Shown: one piece after another, positions 35,901-47,700 of the stretch
Position numbering within the stretch: position 1 is the first letter of the stretch
How the letters are laid out: each line of letters opens with the position of its first letter
Assembly: GCA_037576195.1 (NCBI GenBank)
Contig: CM075101.1
Span: forward strand, 37,386,001-37,450,000
Reading direction: 5' to 3'
From: Phytoseiulus persimilis
Taxonomy: Eukaryota; Arthropoda; Arachnida; Mesostigmata; Phytoseiidae
DNA length: 64,000 nt
Position numbers and translations under genes: made by a program
The notes under the pieces: model-generated
Told to the model about the DNA's origin: nothing
Database searches by the model: none
The model's input: the letters and a program-made list of their open reading frames with translations, nothing else

Positions 35901-38900
35901 ACATCTCACGCCGATCTGAGGTTAGAGCTCGGGAGGGAGGAGCAGATTGGCATCTTCTGACTCTGAAATATAGCTCCTGATCGGCGGTGTTCAAGCGCTG
36001 CGGCGGTGGGGTGGGAGATAACACCGCAACCGACGCAACCAACAATCAGGATCACCTCTCCTCGGGGAGAAAGGAAACGTCGTCATATTCCTCCTGGGTT
36101 CCCTGCCGAGCTACTGCGCCCGTCATCAGGATGGCGGGGACGCGAGGTCTCCTCAGACGAAATCGCTCCTTTTTCCCGGGAAGGCCTGATTCCCCATCCG
36201 AAGCAGCTCCATTCTGCGTCGGAAACCTCTGAGGTCAGGGAACCTGAGGTCGAGAAAGACGGGCAGGAAAACAAACTTCGAAGGAGCGATAAACTGCGAC
36301 ACTATCCATCAGTGAACCGGGGTAAGTTTCCATTTCCAGGGGAGTCTGTTTCCGTTCCTTCGGGTGGGATGTTTGAGTTTCCGTTTGATTTTATTTGCTC
36401 AGTTTGTCTCCGCCACGACGGAACCAGCCCGACGACGAAGCGCGGGGATTTCGTGCCACTGCGCGGCGGCAGCAACCGCGCCACCGTCAACTGTGCGGCG
36501 AAGATTTTTTTCTTTTTTTTATTTGTTCTGATGAACAATGTACTCGTAAAGTTTGCATGGGTTCCGCGAGGCTCCGACAGACAGCAGTCCGGCTATCCGT
36601 CTCCCTCCTGTTGTGACAACACCAGATCCGCGATGGTAAGGAGAGGCTCCTTTCCTTGCGCCGCTCGTCAGATCTCCTCCGCGCGTTCACCGTTCTTGTG
36701 AGTTCAGAGTCAGTTTAGTGTTTCCCTCGAGTCCGGTTGGCTTGCATCAGCCGACAAGGAAGTTGCTCGCTCAGGATGAGTTTGTGATTCCCTTTGATTG
36801 CGACTTCAAGAGACCCCCCCCCCTCCTCCTCTCGCATCCGAAGACGAGGTTCAGGGCGCCCTGGTCGACCCGTATTCGTTGTCTGTGTGCGCCGATCGAA
36901 GTCCCAAACCGCGGGTGGTCACCGACGAGCGTCTGCAGTGGGCAGCCGGTAGATCGCTCAACCCGTCGTCTCGAAATGTCTGTGTCAAGAACAACGATGA
37001 CCAGTTGTTATTTTTCGAACAGCGAAACCTAGGGATGATGGAGTGCATTAGTGCGCACGCTGTTCGTTTACCCGCTCGCTGCTGAGGCTGCTGAGGATCC
37101 GCCGTCGCCGCTGCCGCGCCGTAACTGACGACAGTATTCTCAAGGGTGCCGTAGATCGTAAAGAGCAAAAGCTAGTCCGCTGTGTTTCAAGGGTGTTCCA
37201 TCCTGTCCATCCAGAGTGTTTTGCTCTCTCGCCAGCTAGCGGCGCTGGTTTCCCAAGTTGGTGGTTTCCCCGGCGAGTTTACTCCGTGGGGTCGCGCTCG
37301 CTGACTGGACGGATTCCGGGCTCTTACGTCCACTGTCGTCATGAGGTATATTTTGCAAGGGCCCGCGTCCGGAGAATCGGGCAGCCGTTGGTCGACTTGG
37401 GCCGGCTTGTCGTTGGCGTGTAGCTTGGCTGCCCGGCTATCCTTTCGGCGGCTGAGGGGAGGGGATCCGACCCCTTCCGCTACATCTTCCCCCTTGTATC
37501 GCCGGAGGCCAACACGAGCTTCCTCCGTACCCTCGTCTGATGTTCACAACGATCCCTTGCCGGCGTTGTCGCTACTGGCTGCGACTGTTGTGTGTTCAGC
37601 TTTCTGCAGCAACTGTTGCAAAGAGCAACACGCATTGAAGTTTATGGCACTCTCGAAGTCTACTCCTCGCGAGCGGGGATTGCTTCCACGGCCGCGATCA
37701 CCACCGCTCCAATAGGCCGCTCCCTCGTGCAGACGCGGAGCGGAATCCGCACGACCTGGGAGGGTCGAGGAGAGAATGGGCAGCATGCGAACTGGCAAAT
37801 GCGAGGGAATAAACAGCGAAATCGCTTGGACGGAACTTCCTCTCCCGGAAAACGGAAAAGCCTCTGTATATCTGTGTATATATATATATATGTATGCCGA
37901 CGGAAGTATTCGGACGTGCTCTTCAATGGAATCCCGGCCGGATTTGTCCACTGGGGTCATGGAGGCAGCTCATCCACTTGCCAGCCCGGGGCCTTTTTGA
38001 AGAGAGATAGGACCCGATGGCTCTCGGAGATTCACTGATACACAGCGGCGGCGGCGAGAAAAGAAACGTCAAGATGTCCGCACGGATACTGAGCTCACGC
38101 CGAGGGAAACAGTTCAACAGCGTTGTCACTTGAGAGGGATTTCACCGAGAACGCTCAAATATCCCTCTTTATACGACTCGGAGGAGATCCCAGCTCGAGC
38201 GGGCTCCCGAACCCCGCTGGCGTTCCCGATAGGGAAGTCATGATCTCAGGCCGGTCGCAGACGGATTGTCGCGCTTCCCGCGCGACCGATACAATTCACC
38301 GGGAACATCGGAACAAGCGCCACCGAGTTCCGGCTCCGAATCAGAAATCCACGAATCCCGATAAGCGCTCAAGGATCCGAGAACAAATGGTCCAGGACCC
38401 ATTCTATCGCCCCCCACCGAACATGTAGTACGGCGTGGCTTGCTTTGCCTCACCAAGTGCGAGGGTTCGGGTCCTCGCTCACCACAAAGCGGGTTCGGAA
38501 GCGTGAACGGCTTCGATAACCTCGGGGTTACGTATTCTGCCTTGACCCGCGGGAGAGTTATTTGTGTTCGAAAGGGATCACTTCTAAAATTCGAGTTTAT
38601 CAAACGTTTGTCCCTCCCCAGGATAGCTCCAACGCCCCCCAGATCCAATTTCCTCTTGTTTCTAGAGAGAAAGAGAGAGAGAGAGATAGAGCTCTCTGTC
38701 CATAAAATACCAGGGTTTGGGGCCCGGCTTGAGTGCGAACCGCTCGTTGACGGCGGGCGGGCGGTTGGATGGAGGGAGGGAGGCTCTCTGAATGCCTGAG
38801 CTGTCAAAAGACGACGTTTCAGGACGGATAATGATGCAAGACAAAAGATATCCGAGCCGTTCGGGCGTGCTCACTTCAAAGTGGAACCTTCTTTCGGGCA

Positions 38901-41900
38901 CACAAAAACTCACTAGATATGTACGTAGCCGTCCTAATTCCCCTCACGGGTTGATTTTATCCTTTTATTCGGCGTTAATTTGCGCTCGGAGTTAATGACT
39001 GTGGCCAGCCGCGGCTCACCATCCAGCCGGCAAACGAGTCTTTTCTCCGTTGTTCCCATGCGCTATATCCACCGCACCGCACACTATTTGGGCGCTCGAC
39101 GCGAGTTCGTTTTATGATCACCTGCCGCTGCCCTACCGCCGCGGAATAAACAGCGATAAGCTACTGAGGATAAGCTCGCTCCACAGGGCCACGAGGCTTC
39201 GATGCCGCCTACCTCCGGCCCGTGCGTGACAATTTTCCGAACACACAAGTATAAACACGTTCACAAACAAACACAAACGAACGCCGGGCAGGAGGCGTGC
39301 TCTCCCCCGGGTCGCCAGGATCGGCTCCCAAGGCGGTTCTCACAACTACTTGTCGAGTTATTTATTGTGAGGCTGTTACCCTGGCGGGTGTAAGCTACCG
39401 TAAAGCCGTTGCGTGACGCAGCGTGCGAAACTGCGAGCCCTGTCGTGCCCGGGCGGTGTGTTGTGTTAGTCGTCGCTCGTTCCCATGCAACGCTTGCTTT
39501 CCAATTAGCATTTTTGGAAAATGGATTGAGGGAACCGCTGAGTAGTTGGATGCTCCCACCTCACGCTTGGCAACGTTCTCTTCTCTGGACGGGCAAGGTC
39601 TCTACTTTTCCCACGGGGGATCGGCGCTGCACCCAGGATTTCATGAGGAGCGTCAACATGGCCGAGTAAGCTACGAGGGAGCTTGAGACGAGATCGATGC
39701 ATTGCTTGTTTGTTACTCCGTGACCAATGGGCTGACGCTGAGGGAGTCGCTGTGGAAACGGAGAGCGAGCCTGGACTTATCAGTGGTACTCCGATGGCGG
39801 TAGGAACAACGCCTCGTGCGAAGCCCGCTCGATACATTAAGGAAGAAGCTGTGGGAAGAAGCAGCGCTCTATGGCAGTCGCGTCGAACTCAATGTGATTC
39901 CCGGATCCACTGCGGCGTTCCATGTGGAGTCGCTCGAGGAGATTCCCAATGTGTGCGCGACCGGCGGAGTCAAACATTTCAGGTGGCGCCAAGGCATGGC
40001 TCGTCCATTGTTATCAAAGGATTTCCGACGCTTCGTCGCGATGTATTCTTCCCTTTCCATAGATGCCAGCAGAGTACCAGGCTAGAAAACAACGAAATCT
40101 GCGCCAGACACTCAGACGACACGCTCGGTCTTTGATCTCCCATGGGGGATACCGAATACGATTATGACACATCCAGCCACTCGTGGGTCGCGTCTCAATA
40201 GAATAGTTAGCTTTCGTGCATTCGGGCTTCTCACCCGTCTCTTCGAGTCTTGGATGGTTTTCCTGCGCCTCCGTCTTCGGATGGCCCCTCCCCGCTCGAG
40301 GGACGAGCGAAATCGGCGTAAAACACTCACATTCTATAGGAGAGTGGACACTGGCGTTGAACCCTGGTCCTTGACACACAGATCCATGCACTCATCGTAT
40401 GCAGACATAAGCGGCTGAGACAAAACCTTTGCAGTGACGTGCACGCAATCCCCAATGACAGCGCGCTCCCGCTCAACAAAATTCTACGTACCATAGTTTC
40501 AGTGAATTCTCTTGATTAAGCTGTATGGAGATACGTTCTCTCCAGATATTCGTCGCATGGGGGCGAATGCTCCCGCGAAATCTGGATTGGAGGTTGGATA
40601 GTCAGTTCAAGATGTTACTGTAAGACCTACCGAAAGCGAAGCTCACTCAGTTTTCGGATTCAATCCCTCGACATGCTCGCTCTTTATGGCTACAAGACAG
40701 GCGTTCAACCCCCTCGCCGGTTCAACGCAAAACGTCCGACGGTGACTGAGAAGATCAGAGTACTAAACAACAGAATCGTGTTTTCCTCCGTTTCAATGCT
40801 AGCGTCATAGACGTGTGCGCTCTCCTGCAATCCCGGACCCTGATCCCGGACGAATTCAGGTGGAGACGATGAAGAGGGCTACAGCGCAAACCCCGCGGCG
40901 CCCCATTGTCCCACTTCGTTGCCTCTCAGTCGAGGCCTCCCCACTTCGTTGGCGCCCACTCTCATGGAGGACCCTCGTAGCGTCAGAGTTTTTCGTTCCC
41001 TCGCTCATTTGCGCCACAATGATAGCCCAGAGTAGAGCGCCGAGTTTCCGCGCTGAAACCCCTCTATTCTGCGTCAACTCCAGCCATTCGGAAGAGACCG
41101 TAGTCCTGAGTCCTCCATCGTAGTTCCAACTGAGCCGCAGCGGAATTCCTGGTACGACCATCGCTGCTTGACGGCAACGAGGACGTCATTGCCGGAGGAG
41201 CGTATGATGAAATCTTTCCCGAGCGTCATGAGCTCAACGGGTCACGCTCGTTAAGCATCGGACAGAAGGCCTGTCGCATAAATCGATTCCGGAGTTGGAT
41301 TCTGTCCTGGTATCTCGATGGGACACACATGCGACGGGCGGCAGTCGTGAACGAATCCAGTTTCCCGCTCGCCGTGAATCTGCTACTGAGCCGGCGACCA
41401 AGTCCGACGTTGCGAGGTGCTTGCACTCCTTGTCCTGTGCTCCGCAGAAAAGCCCTGAGGATGATCGGGGAGAAGCTGCGCGGGAGAGGAGGAAGCCGTA
41501 ATTAATTAAAGATGAATCAGAGCTCAGACTTCTTGACTGGGTACCGCCGTCGTTGTTTCCCTGGATGCTGCTTCTGGAAGTTGCAAGAGCCCGAGACGCA
41601 GCATCGAAGGTCCGACTGAAAGGATTCCGCAGCTCACGCCAGCGATTTCGTTACAGGTGCTGTCGGTGGCCTGTGTGTTCAGCGTCGGCCTCGTCATCGG
41701 ATCGTCAGCGCGACGGCAGATCCAGAGGAACGTCACCCTCCACCAGAGCCATTGCGACCTCTTGCCCCGGGAACCCTATCAGATGAATGACAAAATTTTG
41801 AAGAAACTCATCGACTCAGTCAGTCGAGAGAACATCGAGAGCTGGTTGTGGTAAGTGCCAAGGGGCTGCCTCCAACGGACGGTGTTACGTGATCAGAATG

Positions 41901-44796
41901 TGAGTGGACCGAGACGTCGGTCTCTGGCTCCACCATCGCGGCAACTGACCGCTCCGGCCTCTCGTGGGTTTCCCACGAGTCTCTTACTGTGTAACATCAA
42001 TAATTCCGATAACTCATCCAAGACAAAACACATTGGGTGTGTTAGTTTGTTGGTCGCTCGGTCAGCCGGCAAACAGGAGAGAAGAATTCCGTTGTGTGCC
42101 TGCGGTGGCCGCGGGTCGATTCCAAAACCCTTTAAGTATCTTCTACAGAACGGCCGGGGGATTGGGGTATTGGAAAAGACATACTAGAGGAAAGAAAATG
42201 ACTTGCCGGCGACCGGGCCAGCTTCTTGTTGTCTCTTTCTTCTTGGGTTTTCCGACTGACAGACTTGACGGTTGCTTGGTTGGTCGGTCGCTCGTTCGTT
42301 CGTTCGAGTAAATAAAAAAGCTGAAGAGGAAGCCACAGCTTGGGAAGAGCAGCCGGAACGCGCCGGGGCGGCAAGGGACCTCGCGCAGCAATCTCCGATG
42401 ACTTGCACATAGCAATCACCTCGGCCGTATTTTCTCTCGGAACTCTTCCTCGCTGATTTCTCCATCCTCGCGAGCGGCCGCGCAAGACCCGCGTCTGCTG
42501 TAGCTCATCGGCTCGGCCTCCGAGGAATTCCCAAATCTGAGTTCCGATATGGCTTCCTCAGGCAAACGACTCGAGATTTCCACGTCGGCGGATCGGACAA
42601 AGGGTCTCAGCTGGCGCAGAAAATCAAAGCCACCTGGACGAGCCAGGAGATGAAAAATGTTCGCGTCGAGGTTTTCAGACCTTTATTGTCTTATCCCGAT
42701 ATGGAGCGAGCCAACGATGTCAGATTGACGAAAGGATCTCGCGTCATCTACCTCCTGAAGACCTCGGCTCTCGAGAGTCAACTCGGTAAGTCTTCGCTTA
42801 GAATACAGATCAGATCAATAGAGCTCAGCATAAATAGTCGTCGAGACTGTAAGCCTGTCAGCGCGCGTGCCTGCGTGTGTACGTGCCCCCGTCAATCCGA
42901 TCACGGCGGTGAAACTGCAAGAGAGCGTCAAATCCCGAGAAGGCCTAAAAAGTTGGGTCTCCCGTCGACTCCGGTTGCGAAGTCTCGGAAGTGGAATGGG
43001 AGCTGTTTTTAGACAAAAACGGCTCACTTCCTTCCCACTCACTTCCGTCGGAAAAGTTGGAAAAACTTTTCCCCTTGAACGGCGGGAAGCGGAAAAGCTT
43101 GAAACAGTGCCGTTCCGGGAAGAGTGATGAGGGCCAAAAATCAAAGCTCCGCAGTCCTTAGCTGAAATTCCATGCTGGAGGGGGCACGTTCCACTTTATC
43201 TCACTGACCTCTCGATCGCCCAGGGAGCAGCGCGGTGTTAGACCGGCCTTGCGGGTCTGTTGCTCATCCGCTTCGTTCCTCCCGAGTTGATTCGTTGCTT
43301 CTGCTTTGTTACAGAGACGCACCCCTATATGGCCTACTCGTCGCCGGGCAAGGTCCGGGGCAAGCCGGTGTACGTGAATTTCGGCCAGTCGGAGGACTTC
43401 GACGTCCTGAAGACGCGTGGTGTGACTCTGAACGGCACCATTGCAATCATGCGCTACGGCAAAGGGCAGACACTCGCTAAGATTAAACGCGCAGAAGAAA
43501 ACGGCATCCAGGGTGAGTGGCCGGCACGCCTCCGAGCAGACAACCGAAAATCCCTCGGAGACTATCACCACCGTATCTCACTACACTTGCTCTCGATACT
43601 TTTACTTACCTTGTCAAAACGGTGGACCTCCTCTCGGCTGTTGTTGTTCGTTCATTCGGTGCTGATCCATCGGCCGGATGTCGTTCGACCGAGCACTGTC
43701 CAAATGTCAAACTGCAGGTGTCCTGATCTACGCGGATCCGTTTGACACGGAATCTCTCGACACCGAACTCCCGAGCGGTCCAGCTGTTTCGAGCGACGCT
43801 GTTGAACGTGGCAACATCAAGTCGTTCCCAGGGGACCCCGTGACACCTTTCCTCCCAGCCACGGACGACATCTACAGAATGCCAAGGAGTGATGTCCAGC
43901 TGCCAGGGATTCCGGTGCAGCCCATAAGTGCTGAAGACGCGCAACACCTGCTTCAGTGAGTCATGAATTATATGCGTTTTCGTTTTTGCCTCCTCAACGG
44001 AAGCTGGCCGCAGCCACGCTTTCAGGCGCGCTGACAGACTGACTCTGAGTGAGAGGTGTGAGAGGTCCCAGGGGATGGGTGAGGGGGGCAACAACGACGA
44101 GGGCTCGGGGAAGGCGAAATGGGAGGGACCTGAGTGCGTCAAACAAAATGCCACTGGTCTTTTTCAACGGAACAACTCTCACCGCAAAGTGGTAGCTACG
44201 CTGGAACGGACTGCAACGGCCTCTTGAAGGTTACGCGTCGTTGATTTCCCGTCGAACAAGTTTCGCTCAGAGAGCAAATCTTCCCGTCGGCGGCAGTCTC
44301 TGGGTAACGTCCCTCGTCGTTTGTTCGCGGTTCTCGAAAAGCATCCCGAATCCGCGTTCTCGGCTCCGTCCGGCGCGGGCGGATGGGATCCCGCTCGAGG
44401 CAGCGACATGGCTGAAAGATTCGGAAACACAAACCGTTCAAAATGAGTCGTCGCCGATCGATTCGGACTGTGAGCGTATTATGGGCGTGACGCATGGACT
44501 GTCGGCGCTCTGGAGTTCGCCAACGTTAACGTTTGCATGAGAACCGTACTCGTGCAGTCAAGATGCGGGGAGTACTCGAATCAAGGGAGCTCGGACCACT
44601 TCAAAAAGTAGCCCCCGACTCCTATGATCGACGCTGGAAGAACACCGAGTTTCCGGGTGTGCAAACTCCAGGCACCGGCAACTGGGGCTCCTTGCCGGTC
44701 AGCAGAAAAGTCGAGTCTTTGTTGAGCCGATACGACAAGATAAAGCATCAACCTCGCCCCCTCATGAGCTTCCTCCGCCAGATGGGCGATTTTTGA
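32993..44796 (+). CDS. Candidate spliced gene with exons at 33.0, 36.2 and 44.6 kb, unknown protein
   Basis: Exon 1 (32993-33056) starts with an ATG in good context (ACAAGATGG), has an in-frame stop just upstream, and ends G|GTAAGT after MESTGDSNDRDEYFPPRLSTL. Exon 2 starts at 36157 (after CTCCTCAG) or 36130 (after GTCATCAG); both give the same phase. It ends at 36321 before GTAAGT and encodes charged residues such as SASETSEVREPEVEKDGQEN. A terminal exon at 44558-44796, after CGTGCAG, fits the phase and runs to a stop (SYDRRWKNTEFPGV, SLLSRYDKIKHQPRPLMSF). The joined frame is about 155 residues. The last exon lies inside an intron of the carboxypeptidase-like gene, so the link is uncertain: exons 1-2 might instead be the 5' end of that gene, and 44558-44796 a separate nested gene. 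Family not recognised. Confidence 0.35.
33057..36156 (+). other. Candidate first intron, GC-rich, no other gene seen
   Basis: GC-rich sequence with many long but compositionally poor frames on both strands (Arg/Pro/Ser-rich). Includes a GGC/GAC triplet run at 34537-34566. No RNA gene recognised. Confidence 0.3.
34537..34566 (+). repeat. GGC/GAC trinucleotide repeat
   Basis: Consecutive GGC then GAC triplets in non-coding DNA. Confidence 0.75.
37866..37896 (+). repeat. TA/TG dinucleotide microsatellite
   Basis: GTATAT and TATATATATATA runs with one CTG interruption. Confidence 0.85.
38664..38690 (+). repeat. GA dinucleotide microsatellite
   Basis: AGAGAGAAAGAGAGAGAGAGA followed by GATAGAG; GA repeats can bind GAGA-type factors, but no function can be claimed. 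Confidence 0.85.
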
Positions 44797-47700
44797 ATTA
44801 TTCGAGTTCCATGAAGTGAATTCCTAAAACAATGCATGGCTGATTCTAGAATCACTCGTTTGGAACCCGCAGGAGTCCCACAGGGAGGAGAGCGAGACTC
44901 CCGAGTGGGTAGATACCTCACTAATTCGAACCCGCTTCTTCAGGGGCATCGGCGGACCCTCCGCTCCAATCGAATGGCAGGGTCGACTCAACCTGTCGTA
45001 CAACATCGGGCCCGGCTACAAGGACGCTGCGGAAATGCAAGTATAAGAAAATCCTTTTTGATTCACGTTGTTCGCTACATTGATTCCGTTGGCACAACTC
45101 GCTGCGATTCGTCTGAAGCGAGTCTGAACGAGCAACAAGCCCTTTCGTGTTTTGATTCCATCAGTTCCAATCCGATCCCCGCGCGTTGCACTTTGAATGG
45201 CTCCCCGAACGCTGTCCATGCATCCCCGACCGCTAGAATCGCGCTGGCTGGAGGGAGGGCCAAACGTAGAGGGGACGCCGTGGGGGCGAACTGCTCTGGA
45301 GATGACTGCAATTTGTGCATCTCAATCATTCGAAGCCGGCTTCTTCTCCACGCTGGCTCTGCTTCGAAATCGATGACGCCGCTCGTAGCTCCCGAACGTG
45401 AGGAGCCCTTTCGCGTAGAGATGAAACTTCACCGGTTGAGGACGTGCGTGCAACTCTTGAGACATTTTCATTGTTTCGTTCATTCACCCGTTCAACTCCT
45501 GCGCGGAATCCGAGTTCTCGCCGCGGGGAGCGATCAGTCAGTAGTTCACTCGCAGCCACTGTCGTTGCTGTGCTCCGTCGTTTCCGCATCGAGCCGGGTT
45601 TTTTTATGGCCCAACAGTTCCAACGAGGAACGTCATTTCGATTCTCCGCCTCAGTGTAATTCGTCTATTTGCTGATGAGTTTGCAAAAACCAAACCTCGC
45701 TTCGTCCGCACAGAGTGCGTTTTCGTTCCGCTATCGGAAGCAAGCAACAATCCGCTTGCGAACGCTTATCACGGTTTGCTTCCCTGTCACGGGAAAAGCA
45801 TTGCGTAAACAATGTTCGCCGACCCTCTGTCCTTCTGTTCATGTGTCTTTGCGTTCGTCCGCTGGTCTTCCCTCGCCGGGTCGCAATGGTGGTGGTCGTC
45901 GCGGTCGTCCACTGAAGAAAACGGGCGACACAGTCTTGGAAAGCATTTTGGCACCACAATAACAGCGGCCTTATAGAGGTCCGTTCGTCCGTGTTATGGT
46001 CGGCAGTTGTTAGGCATCTGCCCGACGAGAAGGCCACGACGCAATTGCCCAACAGAGGTAGGTAACAGCTGCCCGCTCGAAAACAAAGCCCGTCCATCGC
46101 GGTGCCGACCGGAGCAAACCCGCAGCGCCCCTTCAGTCGAGCTGGAAAGATTCATCCCGGCCACGGTTTCGAGAGCCTTCCGGATCAACGAGAGCGGCAG
46201 CGGCCTCGATCCGACGGCCGGATCGTGATTTGCTGATGCTGGCGCGGTTCATTATACCGTGCTGCACGATTCGTTCTGCTTGTTGCTCGCTCCATCTTAT
46301 ACACATTTGCTCCTGCTTCCGTAATTCCCGGGCACGTTGCCGCGACCGTCGCTCCGCAGGTAACATATCACACTGATTAGAGGAACAAGAGATCCTAAGA
46401 AGCTTCGGCCACCGTCTCACATCCGTGCCCGTCCATCGCCCTGTCCGGATGTCGTCGCGTTTATTGGATAGAAGCGGAGTTGAGCACGGAATTAGGCACG
46501 GCGCGCGAGCGAGAGGGGAAAAATTCGCGCGTGTCCCGCTCCCGGCCTCCCGCGTTTCGTGTGACACTTAGCTCTGTAGGGGAACAGCCGTGTAGTGGTT
46601 CCCCACCTAGATCGCACGAGTTTGGGAATGTTTCCTTCATGGTACAAAACCTCTAGAATTCTGCTGTTCCTCGTTAGCGGACGGTTGAGAGGAGGAGGTG
46701 AGGATCGTGATTCGACTGATCGAGACCACGATCCTGAGAGCTTACGATAAATGTACAGGAGTCCGGTGCACCGTTTCGCTCCTAGTTAGAATCGATTATA
46801 GTGGTCAACGACGCCTGCGCTCCGGTGCTGATGGAAGTCTAGAAAACGGGACAAAGAAGAAAACTCTCCCGTGTGGGCTCCGTAATCTAGGAAAACTTCC
46901 ATGAGCTTCTCGGACGAGTGTTCGACGAAGCGCCGGCTGCGGGTCAGGGCTGCGGACGGTGGCGCGATTAGGGGTCGAGAATTCCGTACGTTCTTCCCAT
47001 CTCAAGATCTCTAGCACAAGCCGATGGCCGCGCCTATTTAGGAAAGAGCAAACCAGACAATGAAACACAGACGAGTGGCCAGGCAAACAGGACAAGACGA
47101 GGACCGGACAACAAACAAACCAACGAGCGAACGAACGAACGAACATTGGGGAACAGAGTAAATCTGGTTGGCGATAGAGCGTGGACCTAGTTCGGGGATG
47201 CTATTACGCCACTCGGAAGCTCGTCTTCAGCCAATATGTGGTTATGCCCATCGCCAGTCGTCTTTCCAGGGCTTTCTCTCCATCCGTATTGGTGCATTCC
47301 TTCGCACGATTGAGTATTCCAGTGTTGCAACGGAAAAATATCTTGCCAGGCCAGACGGAAAGGAGGAAGACCACGCAATGGAGCTTGAAGGAGACCGAAA
47401 GAGCTCGATGTCGTTTGGCGAAATCGGTTGTGCTCAAACTCGTGGTGAGCTCGAACTCGGCTGAAAACTGGCTTTTGCTTTCAGTGAAGTGCAACTTTCC
47501 TCATACAACCTGTTCCGAGAAATGACCATTTTCAACGTCATCGGAGTCATCCCAGGAACTCACGAGCCCGGTGAGTGCTCTCCATGAACGCAAGAAGAAT
47601 CCATGAGGAGTTTCAGGGTTCTTGGGTCGATTGAGAATCACTCGCCAGGAGCGTTGTGTGAAACTCAATCAGGCGGCTAGATTGGGAAAGGAAGTGCTCC

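Larger units (their letters stand above)
36322..41511. other. Large gap or intron with simple repeats
   Basis: About 5 kb between the 36.2 kb exon and the first exon proposed for the carboxypeptidase-like gene. Frames at 37341-37715 and 39683-40135 (overlapped by 39816-40085) have some protein-like composition, but lack a family match and a consistent splice context. Confidence 0.3.

Noticed and set aside
36006-36701. 231-codon plus-strand open frame as a single gene
   Set aside because: It runs through a GTAAGT donor and a long pyrimidine tract that reads as poly-Phe; composition changes abruptly. I use only its splice-bounded part (36157-36321).
33000-39000. Many long frames on both strands in the GC-rich stretch (for example 34897-35451 and 38238-38807, minus)
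   Set aside because: GC-rich DNA has few stop codons; these are Arg/Pro/Ser-rich with no family motif.
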